64,000 nucleotides of DNA from Dietzia natronolimnaea (GCF_002289575.1 NZ_NTGA01000012.1:1-64000), one strand, 5' to 3'. Numbered from the stretch's first letter, positions 26,964-35,208 are shown. The notes: generated from the sequence alone by a model not told the origin. A program made the numbers and translations.

Positions 26964-26996
26964 TCACGATCCGTGAATATGGGTCACGGTCCGTGG
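26964..26996. promoter_or_regulatory. Two 13-bp palindromes at 20-bp spacing
   Basis: TCACGATCCGTGA (26964-26976) is a perfect palindrome around ATC; TCACGGTCCGTGG (26984-26996) repeats it with an 11-bp palindromic core. The 20-bp spacing equals two helical turns. They lie between tenA and the end of the araC-type gene, in the tenA upstream region. Probable operator pair; the regulator is unknown. Confidence 0.55.
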
Positions 26997-27037
26997 AACC
27001 CGGGCGCGATCCGGGAGGACCCCACTCGGCCGATGCC

Positions 27038-28159
27038 TCACGGAACTCGCTCGATCTGCACGGCCCGCCGGGCTCGACTGGGCGGGACCCCCTCCCATCG
27101 GGTGAACGTCCTGGTGAAGGTGGCGGTCTCGGAGTACCCGAGTTCGCGCGCCACCTCCGACACCGGCACGCGGAGCGCCAACAACTCGAGCGCCCGGTGA
27201 TGCCTCACCTCGTCGAGCAGCCGCCGGAACGAGGTCCTCTCCGCGGCCAGGCGGCGACGCAGGGTGCGGACGTCGATGTGCAGCTCACCGGCCACCTCCG
27301 CCATGGACGGCCAACTCTCGCGCTCGTGCCGCAGTCGGCTGCGGACCTGACCGGCCACACCCACTCGCGCCAGCCGGTCGTCGAGCAGTTCTCGACACTG
27401 CCTCTCGAAGAGCTTCGCCGTGTTCTCGTCGCCCTGCGGCAGCCGCGCGTCCAGTCGCTCCCGGGTGATGGCCAGTCGGTTCCGCTCGGCGTGTGGCCGG
27501 ACCTCGTCGGCGGTCAGGCCCCACGACTCACCGAGGATCACAGCGCTCTCCGGGCCGAGGGTCGTCTCGAGTCCGGTGATCCCCACATCGATCTGAGCCC
27601 CACGGAGCGCCGCAGCCAGGCCTGCCAGGTCACGCTCGACCACGAACGTCCGGACATCCGCCGGGATCTCGTCATCGGCGGCGAGCAGAGAGGCCACGTC
27701 GATCCCGGCTCCGTTGGGTCCCGCCGAGCCCTCCTCGAGGGAGAACCGCAGGTGAGTGGGCGAGAGCGCGAGGTACGGGATGGCCCGGTCGAGCGCCGCC
27801 CGCACGGTGGGCCCCGCGAGCATCATGAAGCCGATGACGCCGGTGCGCCCGAGCGTCGAATGGGCACCGATACCCGCACCCAGACCCGGCCGGTCCCCGA
27901 GCGCACCCAGGAGGTTGCGGATCACCACGAACTCCTGGTGCGCCCAGATCTGCGCGGTCTCGTCGTCGAGGTCCACCGCGTCGAGCCCGGTGCCGGCAAG
28001 GCACTCCGACGTCGTCATACCGCGGGCGACGCCGCCGTCCACCATGATGCGGATCCCCTCCGTGCCGCGGGGCACCGCCCACACGGGCGAGGTCGAGCCG
28101 AGCGTTCTCGAACCGAGTGCGGCCGAGCCGAGCGCGGTCGAGCCCGACGACGAGGTCAT
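27038..28159 (-). CDS. AraC family transcriptional regulator
   Basis: A 373-residue regulator. A C-terminal AraC helix-turn-helix pair spans about 275-370 (ELHIDVRTLRRRLAAERTSF and VARELGYSETATFTRTFTRW). The large N-terminal domain resembles the arabinose-binding-domain-like region of OruR/VirS-type regulators. The N-terminus is a degenerate ALGS/LGST repeat. The ATG at 28159 follows a TACGGT hexamer (28166-28171) by 6 nt. It is divergent from the desaturase fusion gene, with about 100 bp between starts, so it is the likely regulator of that gene. Confidence 0.9.
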   Translation of the reverse strand: MTSSSGSTALGSAALGSRTLGSTSPVWAVPRGTEGIRIMVDGGVARGMTTSECLAGTGLDAVDLDDETAQIWAHQEFVVIRNLLGALGDRPGLGAGIGAHSTLGRTGVIGFMMLAGPTVRAALDRAIPYLALSPTHLRFSLEEGSAGPNGAGIDVASLLAADDEIPADVRTFVVERDLAGLAAALRGAQIDVGITGLETTLGPESAVILGESWGLTADEVRPHAERNRLAITRERLDARLPQGDENTAKLFERQCRELLDDRLARVGVAGQVRSRLRHERESWPSMAEVAGELHIDVRTLRRRLAAERTSFRRLLDEVRHHRALELLALRVPVSEVARELGYSETATFTRTFTRWEGVPPSRARRAVQIERVP

Positions 28160-28261
28160 CGTCCGACCGTATCAACGCAACCCGCCAAGTGACCGAAAAT
28201 GCCAACCATGCGACCGCCAGCGCCCTGTTCCCGGCCCTCACGAGTGGCTACCGTCACATCC

Positions 28262-30631
28262 ATGACTCTCGCCAGTGGCATCAGCGCAGGTACGGGCTCG
28301 GAGGGTTCACAGCCGGGGGACCCGACGAACGGGGCGGCACCGCCGTCCGGCCTGGCCGCGGCGGTGGAGGAGCTCTACGCGCGGGCCAAAGCCGAGGTGG
28401 GCCAGGAGGACCTGGATCACATCCGCCACGTCACCGCCTACGGGCGAGCGATCGACGCGCGCCGCCGTGAGCTGCTGCGCGAGGGCGGCCCGCGCGCGAT
28501 CCGCCGGGCCACCGCGCTGGAGATGATGTACCGCCTCATGCAGTTCTCCGAGCTAGGCCACAACATCGTCCACGGCAGCTACGACCACCTTCCGGGCAAC
28601 GGCGAGTACCACTCGGACCGCTACGACTGGGACTTCAACGTCGATGTGGACCACTGGAAGACGATGCACCACGCGGGCCACCACCCCAACACCAACATCG
28701 TCGGCAAGGACCACGACCTCGGTTACAGCGTCTTCCGCGGCAGCGCAGGTCAGGACTGGTACGGCCACCACCTCGGGCAGGTCGCGTTGATCTCCGCGCT
28801 CGCGGCCCTGGCCCCGGTCGCGGCACCGTTCTTCCTGGCCAACATCGCGCGCAAGGTCGAGCACCACCCGTTCCTCAGTGCGTACACCCTGCGCTCGCCG
28901 GCGAGGATCGCGCGGCGGGACGCGCGCCGCCGCTTCGTGGACGAGCCCTTCCGCTCCGGATGGAAGCCGCTGCCGACTCTGGTGGCCAACTACTTCGGCG
29001 GAGTGGCCGGATACATGTCCGTGCTGTTCCTGGTGCTCATCGAACACCACGCGGGTGAGCTGGAACTGTTCACCGATCCCGGCCCCGACGAGACCGCCGA
29101 CCAGTATTGCGAGCGGCAGATCCGTGCGACCCGCAACTTTCTGCCGAGCGCTCAGATGGACGAGGCGCTGACCCGGATCCTGGAGGAGGAGGTGCCGTTC
29201 GATAACCGCCCCGACCTGCGGATCTTCTACGGCGGACTGGACACCCACGTCGAGCATCACCTGTTTCCCGACCTGCCGCCGTCCATGCAGCGCAAGATCG
29301 CGCCGGAGGTACGCGCCCTCGCCGCCCGGTTCGGGCTGCCGTACCACGAGACCCCGTTGCTGGAGACGGTGCCGCTCATCGCCAAGACGCTCACGGGCCT
29401 GTCGGTGCCGTTCGGCGAGCGCGAGTTCGGGCGCCCGGCGGAGTTGCTGCGCGACCCCTCCTCGCTGGTGCGGCGCGTGATCTCGGGTTTCACGTATCGG
29501 CCCCTGCCCGAGTCCCCGTACCTGGATAAACCGCGTTTCCACAATGCTCCCGCGAGGGTTCTGTCCGCCACACCGGTCGCCGGCGGTCACGCGATCTCCG
29601 TGCGCCTGGCCAGGCCGCGCGGGTGGGAGGACGTGGAGTGGGAGGCCGGGGCGTACATCTCGGTGCGGGTGGAGGTCGACGACGACGACCACGGCACCGG
29701 CACCGGCACCAGCACCGGCCGCGCCGAGCTGGTCCGTCAGTACAGCCTGGTCCGCGACAGCATCGACTCGCGGCTCGACGACTCGCGGCTCGACGGGCCG
29801 GGACCTCTGGAGATCTGCGTCAAGCGGGTCAACGGGGGCAGGGTCTCCACCCGGTTGAACGACACTCTCAAGCCGGGACGCCACGTCACTCTCGTCGGCG
29901 TGCCGCAGTCCTCGGGCGACTTCGCCATGCCGGAGCCCGGCGCCCCGTCACTGCTCATCGCCGGCGGAGTGGGCATCACGCCGATCATCAGCCTCCTGCG
30001 CCGCATCGCCCGCGACGCAGGGGCCAGCGCAGGGGTCGATGCCACCCTGCTGTACTTCAACCGCGACGAGCGCTCGATCATCTACGAGGCCGAACTCCGT
30101 CGGCTGGCCCGCGACTCGGGCGCCACGCTGCACCTGTTCACCGACACGCCGTCCGGTCGCGACGGCCTGACCACCGGCCGACTGGATCCAAAGGTGCTGC
30201 GGAGTCTCGTCCCGGACGCCGCCGACCGGGAGACCTACGTGTGCGCTCCGGCCGCCGTGATCGACCTGGCCCGCGGCTGGCTGCGCGACCTCGGGCAACC
30301 GGCCGAGCGGTTCCACGCCGAGTCGTTCACCGCCCCGGAACTCGAGCGACCGGCGGACGACGGCAGCCGCTACACCGTGCACTTCCGCCGCACCGGGGCC
30401 TCGGTCGAGATCGACGGGGCCACGACCCTGCTCGAAGCCGCGGGCCGAGCGGGCATCTCCGTACCGACCGGGTGTGAACGCGGACTGTGCAAGGCCTGCG
30501 TGACCGGCAAACTCAGCGGTACCACCAGCACGGAGGCCCGTGCGGCCGGCGGAGCGACCGGCGCGGAGGTCCGGGAGCGGATCACCGTGTGCACGGCGAT
30601 GCCCTGCTCGGACATCGAGCTGGACCTCTGA
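28262..30631 (+). CDS. Fatty acid desaturase fused to ferredoxin reductase and 2Fe-2S ferredoxin
   Basis: A 789-residue three-part protein. Residues 1-380 are a membrane desaturase-type domain with the three histidine boxes HNIVH (100-104), HHAGHH (136-141) and HVEHH (329-333). Residues 420-690 are an FAD/NAD(P)H reductase of the FNR superfamily (RQYS at 492-495, GGVGITP at 568-574). Residues 700-789 are a plant-type ferredoxin with C738, C743, C746 and C777. All electron carriers for a di-iron desaturase/hydroxylase are thus in one chain. Only two clear membrane segments are seen (about 173-195 and 238-262), and none precedes box 1, unlike typical four-helix desaturases. A TACCGT -10 (28249-28254) ends 7 nt before the ATG. 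Confidence 0.88.
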   Translation: MTLASGISAGTGSEGSQPGDPTNGAAPPSGLAAAVEELYARAKAEVGQEDLDHIRHVTAYGRAIDARRRELLREGGPRAIRRATALEMMYRLMQFSELGHNIVHGSYDHLPGNGEYHSDRYDWDFNVDVDHWKTMHHAGHHPNTNIVGKDHDLGYSVFRGSAGQDWYGHHLGQVALISALAALAPVAAPFFLANIARKVEHHPFLSAYTLRSPARIARRDARRRFVDEPFRSGWKPLPTLVANYFGGVAGYMSVLFLVLIEHHAGELELFTDPGPDETADQYCERQIRATRNFLPSAQMDEALTRILEEEVPFDNRPDLRIFYGGLDTHVEHHLFPDLPPSMQRKIAPEVRALAARFGLPYHETPLLETVPLIAKTLTGLSVPFGEREFGRPAELLRDPSSLVRRVISGFTYRPLPESPYLDKPRFHNAPARVLSATPVAGGHAISVRLARPRGWEDVEWEAGAYISVRVEVDDDDHGTGTGTSTGRAELVRQYSLVRDSIDSRLDDSRLDGPGPLEICVKRVNGGRVSTRLNDTLKPGRHVTLVGVPQSSGDFAMPEPGAPSLLIAGGVGITPIISLLRRIARDAGASAGVDATLLYFNRDERSIIYEAELRRLARDSGATLHLFTDTPSGRDGLTTGRLDPKVLRSLVPDAADRETYVCAPAAVIDLARGWLRDLGQPAERFHAESFTAPELERPADDGSRYTVHFRRTGASVEIDGATTLLEAAGRAGISVPTGCERGLCKACVTGKLSGTTSTEARAAGGATGAEVRERITVCTAMPCSDIELDL

Positions 30632-30648
30632 CATCGAGCTGGACCTCC
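30611..30648. repeat. 19-bp tandem duplication across the desaturase stop codon
   Basis: GACATCGAGCTGGACCTCT (30611-30629) is followed directly by GACATCGAGCTGGACCTCC (30630-30648). The stop codon TGA is created at the junction, so the second copy, which would encode the same DIELDL end, is untranslated. Confidence 0.85.
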
Positions 30649-30664
30649 GACTCCCGCCCCGGTT

Positions 30665-30689
30665 GGCCCGCCGCGTTGCCCGGCGGGCC
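30665..30689. terminator. 8-bp GC-rich hairpin after the desaturase gene
   Basis: GGCCCGCC (30665-30672) pairs perfectly with GGCGGGCC (30682-30689) around a 9-nt loop, 34 bp after the desaturase stop. No T-run follows; terminator function is inferred from position. Confidence 0.5.
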
Positions 30690-30695
30690 CATCGA

Positions 30696-30746
30696 GAAGG
30701 ACGTTCCGCGCACTGCTACTCGGCCGATATGCGTGGAACGCTCTTC
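30696..30746. terminator. Convergent-gene hairpin related to that at 24230
   Basis: Arms 30696-30712 and 30730-30746 form a 17-bp stem with three non-Watson-Crick positions (core CGTTCCGCGCA / TGCGTGGAACG). The core is nearly the same as the 24230-24287 hairpin. It lies between the convergent desaturase and Old-Yellow-Enzyme genes. Confidence 0.65.
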
Positions 30747-30759
30747 CGGATGGCGGGCA

Positions 30760-31845
30760 TCACCACTTGCCGCGCGTGTACTGCGGCGGGTACGGCGCGT
30801 CACGCCATGGCACCCCGAGTTCGGCGGCCGCGCGAAGCGGCCAGGCGGGCTCGCGCAGTCCCACTCTGCCCAGGAACACCACGTCGGCCCGCCCGTCGAC
30901 CAGCACCTGTTCGGCGTAGTGCGGGTCGCTGATGAGTCCCACCGCGCCGGCGAGCACCGCGCCGGACGCCCGGACCTCCTCGGCCAGAGGCACCTGATAC
31001 CCCTGCTCGAGTGGCACCGGCGGGACCGCGGGGGTGTTGGCGGCCGACGAGACGTCCACCAGGTCGACGCCGTGCCCGGCGAGACGGCCTGCCAGCCAGC
31101 GTGAATCCTCCGGGGTCCAACCGCCGGGTACCCAGTCCGTGGCCGAGATGCGAACGAACAGCGGCTTGCCCTCCGGCCAGACCTGACGGACCGCGTCGCA
31201 GATCTCGACCAGCAGTCGCGAGCGGTTCTCGCGGGAGCCGCCGTACTCGTCCGATCGCTCGTTGGACAGGGGCGAGAGGAACTCGTGGACCAGGTAGCCG
31301 TGGGCCGCGTGGATCTCGACCACGTCGAAGCCCGCCTCGTCCGCGCGTCGGGCGGCCGCGGCGAAGGCGTCCACGACGTCACGGATCCCGTCGGAGTCGA
31401 GCGCGACCGGGGCCGCCATGTCGCCGAAGGGGATGGCCGAGGGTGCAACAGTGATCCACCCGCCCTCCGCCACGGGGATCGACCCCGTGGGTTCTCCGGG
31501 GAAGGCTCGGTGGGTCGACGCCTTGCGCCCGGCATGGGCGAGCTGGATGCCGATCGCGGCGCCCTGCGTGTGCACGAAGTCCACGATCGGCGCCCATGCG
31601 TCCCGCTGCGCGTCGTTCCACAACCCGGCGTCGTGGGGGCTGATTCGACCCTCGGGCACGACGGCGGACGCCTCCGCGAGGATCAGTCCGAATCCGCCCT
31701 GCGCCCGCGCACCCAGGTGCACGAGATGCCACGGGGTGGGGACGCCGTCGCCGGCGTCGCACGAGTACTGGCACATGGGCGACAACCACGCGCGGTTGCG
31801 GATCTCGAGATCGCGGATGCGGATGGGGTCGAAGAGGAGTGGCAT
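30760..31845 (-). CDS. Old Yellow Enzyme family NADH:flavin oxidoreductase (YqjM-like)
   Basis: A 361-residue FMN TIM-barrel ene-reductase that typically reduces alpha,beta-unsaturated carbonyl compounds. YqjM-class features are SPMCQYSCDAGDGVPTPWH near residue 25 (redox-tuning Cys), GIQLAHAGRKAST near 100, EIHAAHGYLVHEFLSP with the substrate-binding His pair, and a C-terminal RGKW. The ATG at 31845 is chosen because the barrel begins at PLLFDPIRI and a TTTAAT hexamer lies 7 nt upstream. It is divergent from moaCB and convergent with the desaturase. Confidence 0.92.
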   Translation of the reverse strand: MPLLFDPIRIRDLEIRNRAWLSPMCQYSCDAGDGVPTPWHLVHLGARAQGGFGLILAEASAVVPEGRISPHDAGLWNDAQRDAWAPIVDFVHTQGAAIGIQLAHAGRKASTHRAFPGEPTGSIPVAEGGWITVAPSAIPFGDMAAPVALDSDGIRDVVDAFAAAARRADEAGFDVVEIHAAHGYLVHEFLSPLSNERSDEYGGSRENRSRLLVEICDAVRQVWPEGKPLFVRISATDWVPGGWTPEDSRWLAGRLAGHGVDLVDVSSAANTPAVPPVPLEQGYQVPLAEEVRASGAVLAGAVGLISDPHYAEQVLVDGRADVVFLGRVGLREPAWPLRAAAELGVPWRDAPYPPQYTRGKW

Positions 31846-31943
31846 CCCGCCGATTAAACCCCTGCGGGCCACATCCGCGTCGAAGGGCACCACCCCCACT
31901 CGGGCTCTCACACACCCGGGCATCGCCGACTAGCGTGGTCGAC

Positions 31944-33044
31944 ATGACTGACGCCCAGACCGGACCGGGTTCCACCGCACAGCACGGACCGGGCTCGGCC
32001 TCGCCTCTGCAACCGACCCACCAGCCGCAGCTGACCCACCTCGACGCCGCGGGCCGGGTCCGGATGGTCGACGTGGGCGGCAAGGCCGTCACGACTCGCA
32101 CCGCCACCGCCGAGGGGGTCTTCCGCACCCGGCCCGAGGTCGTGACGATGGTGTCGGGGGACGACCTGGGGAAGGCCGACGTGCTGGCCACCGCCCGGTT
32201 GGCCGGTATCGGCGCGGCCAAGAAGACCTCGGAGCTCATTCCGCTGTGCCACCAGATCCCCCTGAACTCGGTCAAGGTGCGCTTCGAGCTCGACGCGCCG
32301 GCCGGCGAGATCCGGGTGTGGGCCACAGCCAAGACGACCGGCCGTACAGGCGTGGAGATGGAGGCGCTCACGGCCGTCTCGGTGGCCGGGCTGACACTGC
32401 ACGACATGGTCAAGGCCGTCGACCCGCTGGCCACGATGGACGGGGTGAGGCTGGCCGCCAAGACCGGCGGGAAGCGGGGCGACTGGACCAGGGACCACGA
32501 CGAGTCCGCCCTCGACGCCACCGCCCTCGACGCCACGGCCCTCGATGCCACCGCGCGGGCCGCGGTGGAGTCGGGCCGCAGCGCCGTCGTCGTAGTCTCC
32601 TCCACCGCCGCCGCGCACGGGCGACGGGAGGACACCACCGGCCCCGCCATCGAGGGCTGGCTCCTCGAGCGGGACTTCTCCCCGGTCGAGGTCCACGTGG
32701 TCGCCGACGCGGACGTCGCCGCGGCTGTGGCCGAGCAGGTCCGCCGCTCCCCGGCCGTGCTGTTGACCACCGGCGGGACCGGTGTCGCCCCGGATGACCG
32801 CACCCCCGAGGCGACCGCGCCGCACCTGGACCTCGAACTCCCGGGGGTCGCCGAGGCGATCCGGGCCCGCGGGCTGGTCTCGACCCCCACCGCCGCCATG
32901 AGCCGCGGCCTGACCGGCTTCGCCGGACGTACCCTGGTGGTGAACCTCCCGGGTTCGACGGGCGGGGTGCGCGACGGGCTGGCGGTCCTCGACGAACTGC
33001 TGGAGCACCTGCTCGCGGTGCACGCCGACGGCGGCGGACACTGA
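31944..33044 (+). CDS. moaCB: Bifunctional MoaC-MogA/MoaB fusion
   Basis: A 366-residue fusion. Residues 25-175 are MoaC, cyclic pyranopterin monophosphate synthase (SELIPLCHQIPLNSV, GVEMEALTAVSVA, DMVKAVD). Residues 205-360 are a MogA/MoaB-type molybdopterin adenylyltransferase domain (TTGGTGVAPDDRTPEAT, SRGLTGFAGRTLVVNLPGS). The linker carries LDATA repeats (three copies of a 15-bp unit near 32512-32556). A TAGCGT -10 (31931-31936) ends 7 nt before the ATG. With moaE downstream it complements moaA, moaD and moeA elsewhere in the window. Similar fusions are known in actinobacteria. Confidence 0.94.
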   Translation: MTDAQTGPGSTAQHGPGSASPLQPTHQPQLTHLDAAGRVRMVDVGGKAVTTRTATAEGVFRTRPEVVTMVSGDDLGKADVLATARLAGIGAAKKTSELIPLCHQIPLNSVKVRFELDAPAGEIRVWATAKTTGRTGVEMEALTAVSVAGLTLHDMVKAVDPLATMDGVRLAAKTGGKRGDWTRDHDESALDATALDATALDATARAAVESGRSAVVVVSSTAAAHGRREDTTGPAIEGWLLERDFSPVEVHVVADADVAAAVAEQVRRSPAVLLTTGGTGVAPDDRTPEATAPHLDLELPGVAEAIRARGLVSTPTAAMSRGLTGFAGRTLVVNLPGSTGGVRDGLAVLDELLEHLLAVHADGGGH

Positions 33045-33117
33045 TCGCCGCGCCGGCCCGGGACCGCACCGCACCGCACCGCACCGAGACACACCGCAAC
33101 ACGAGGAGGCACCGACC

Positions 33118-33591
33118 ATGAGCGTTCACAGTCCACTCGTGCAGATCACCGGGGACGCGATCGACCCCAGGGAGGTCGAGAAAGCGGTCTGGAGCACCGC
33201 CGACGGGGCCATGGTGACGTTCTCCGGCGTGGTGCGTGACCACGACCACGGACGCGACGTGGTCGACATCGAGTACTCGGCGCACCCGACAGCCCAGGAT
33301 GTCCTGACGCGACTCTGTGACGAGGTCGCGACCGAACACACGTCGCCGGACCTGGAGAAGGGCGGACCGCTCGACCCGCGGCGCAGCGTCCGCATCGGCG
33401 CGGTGCACCGGGTCGGCGTGCTTGCTGTGGGCGAGATCGCGGTGGTGGTGGTGGCCGTGGCGCCGCACCGAGGCGAGGCCTTCGCCGCGTGCTCGGAGCT
33501 CATCGAGCGGCTCAAGCGGGGGGTGCCCATCTGGAAGCGGCAGCGCTTCACCGACGGCGTCTCCGAATGGGTGGGCGTCGGCGACTGCTGA
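33118..33591 (+). CDS. moaE: Molybdopterin synthase catalytic subunit
   Basis: A 157-residue MoaE, which with MoaD converts cyclic pyranopterin to molybdopterin. The conserved GAMVTFSGVVRDHDHGRDV near residue 31, LEYSAHP-like segment, RIGAVHRVGVLAVGE and the C-terminal KRGVPIWKRQRFTDG (catalytic Lys) are all present. GAGGAG lies 9 nt before the ATG. The 73-bp gap after moaCB contains four to five CCGCA repeats (33064-33086). Confidence 0.95.
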   Translation: MSVHSPLVQITGDAIDPREVEKAVWSTADGAMVTFSGVVRDHDHGRDVVDIEYSAHPTAQDVLTRLCDEVATEHTSPDLEKGGPLDPRRSVRIGAVHRVGVLAVGEIAVVVVAVAPHRGEAFAACSELIERLKRGVPIWKRQRFTDGVSEWVGVGDC

Positions 33592-33595
33592 GGGG

Positions 33596-35125
33596 TCAGG
33601 CTGGTCGTCTGCGGGGGCCGTTCCCGGGACGGCCCGGCGGGTTCACGAGCGTGCCGTCGGCGGCGATGGTCCGATCCGCGAAGGCGTTCCACTCGCGTTC
33701 CCGGATGGCGTCACGGGCACGGGCTAGGGGGCCCTTGGGTCTGGTGCGGTGTTCGTGTCCGGTGTCGGTGAGGATGACGAGTTCACCCAGCGGTCCGGTC
33801 CGGTAGGAGTTGGTCCCGAACGTTTTCTCCCGATGGTGTTTCCGACACAGGCAGACGAGGTTCCACTCGGTGGTCGGCCCGCCGAGTTCAGGGTCTTTCG
33901 TGTTGAACGCGATCACGTGGTCCACGTCGCAGTCCTTGGCGGAGACCGAACACCCCGGGTGCCGGCACGTCCCGTCGCGAAGACGGATCCGCTCGGCCAT
34001 CGCCGGGGTGATCACGTAGCGCAGGGCGTGATCAGGGGAATCGAGCACTCCCGGGGCGGGATCGATGAGCTCGAACCGCACGCTCGCGTCGTCGCCCTCG
34101 AGCAACTCCGTGCAGAGCCACTCGAAACTGCTGTAGGCGCCGTGAACGAACTCGACGCGATTGGGCAGGCCCCGGGCCGCGGAGGCGATCACGCTGACGC
34201 GGATCGACTGTCCCGCCCGCGCGGCGTTGCCCAATGTGGGCCGGGGCAGGTCCGCCCCCACCCTGACGTCGCCGAGTTCTATGTCGCCGAGGTCTATGTC
34301 GCCGAGATCTGTGTTCTCGTGCTCGGTCGCGGACGGGCCGGCCTCACCCTCGTAGACGGCGAGCGCGGCGAGGGCGTCGGCGCGGAGCTGGTCCATGGGA
34401 CGATCCAGCCCGTCCGCGGAGGCGACGGAGGCGTCGGTCTCGATACGCCGCCGAAGGAGCTCGGCATCGGCGGAGGTGAGCCTGGCCCACATCGTGGCCA
34501 TGCCGTTACGCGCGCCGCGGAAGCGGACGGAGCGGGTCGCGGCCGCAGCGGCCGCGGCGTCCTCCGCGGCAGCCGGGTCGTGTCGTTCCACGGCATCGTC
34601 GATCGCCGAGTCCACCGCGAGGCGACTCGGTCGGTCGCCGCCGTCGAGATCGTCAACAAAACGCGCGACCACCTCGTCTTCCACGTCCGACACGATCGCG
34701 TCGGGAACCTCGGCCAGGCGGCACGCGATATCGATCGCCAACTGTTCAGGCATCAGCCCGCGGTCGACAGTGGACCGCAGACGGGGCAGCCGCCGGTGGA
34801 TCTGCGTCCCGGCCGTCACCAACCGCGCGGCATGCCAACACGTGAGCTGACATGCCGCCACCAGGTGATCGCGGGCCCGCGCCTGGGGATCCAACCGGGC
34901 GTAGGCCGGCCGGCGCGAACCGGCGCCGCGCGCGTCGGACCGGGCCTCGTCGCACCGGGCCTCGTCGGCTCGGGCGAACTGTGCGACCAGGACATGCGCC
35001 GCTTCCAACCGCGTGGCCCCGGCGCGGTTCTGCGCCAGCGTCGCGGCGCGGGCCGCCTCGCTGACGGCCTCCGCGTCGATCATGCCGAGGGGCTGGGGGA
35101 CGGCGAACAGCGCACTCGTCGTCAT
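33596..35125 (-). CDS. DUF222 and HNH endonuclease domain protein (13E12 type)
   Basis: A 509-residue protein with an N-terminal DUF222 domain (about 10-320) and a C-terminal HNH nuclease motif (CRHPGCSVSAKDCDVDHVIAF then NLVCLCRKHHREKTF, with the zinc cysteines and catalytic His). This is the mycobacterial 13E12 repeat family, usually multicopy and of unclear function. An imperfect 18-bp repeat encodes LGDIDLGDIELGDV near residue 275. The ATG follows GAGGTGGG. A SOS box lies upstream at 35153-35168, so DNA damage induction is likely. Convergent with moaE, 4 bp apart. Confidence 0.9.
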   Translation of the reverse strand: MTTSALFAVPQPLGMIDAEAVSEAARAATLAQNRAGATRLEAAHVLVAQFARADEARCDEARSDARGAGSRRPAYARLDPQARARDHLVAACQLTCWHAARLVTAGTQIHRRLPRLRSTVDRGLMPEQLAIDIACRLAEVPDAIVSDVEDEVVARFVDDLDGGDRPSRLAVDSAIDDAVERHDPAAAEDAAAAAAATRSVRFRGARNGMATMWARLTSADAELLRRRIETDASVASADGLDRPMDQLRADALAALAVYEGEAGPSATEHENTDLGDIDLGDIELGDVRVGADLPRPTLGNAARAGQSIRVSVIASAARGLPNRVEFVHGAYSSFEWLCTELLEGDDASVRFELIDPAPGVLDSPDHALRYVITPAMAERIRLRDGTCRHPGCSVSAKDCDVDHVIAFNTKDPELGGPTTEWNLVCLCRKHHREKTFGTNSYRTGPLGELVILTDTGHEHRTRPKGPLARARDAIREREWNAFADRTIAADGTLVNPPGRPGNGPRRRPA

Positions 35126-35152
35126 CGTGATCCCACCTCGCCCTCGTCACTA

Positions 35153-35168
35153 TCGAACCCACATTCGA
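35153..35168. promoter_or_regulatory. LexA (SOS) box
   Basis: TCGAACCCACATTCGA matches the mycobacterial SOS box TCGAAC-N4-GTTCGA at 11 of 12 defined positions. It lies 28 bp upstream of the DUF222/HNH start codon. Members of the 13E12 family were among LexA-regulated genes in M. tuberculosis, which supports the assignment. Confidence 0.75.
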
Positions 35169-35208
35169 TAATACCGCAGTAGGTCGTATGGCACAAGTGT
35201 TCGAATGC

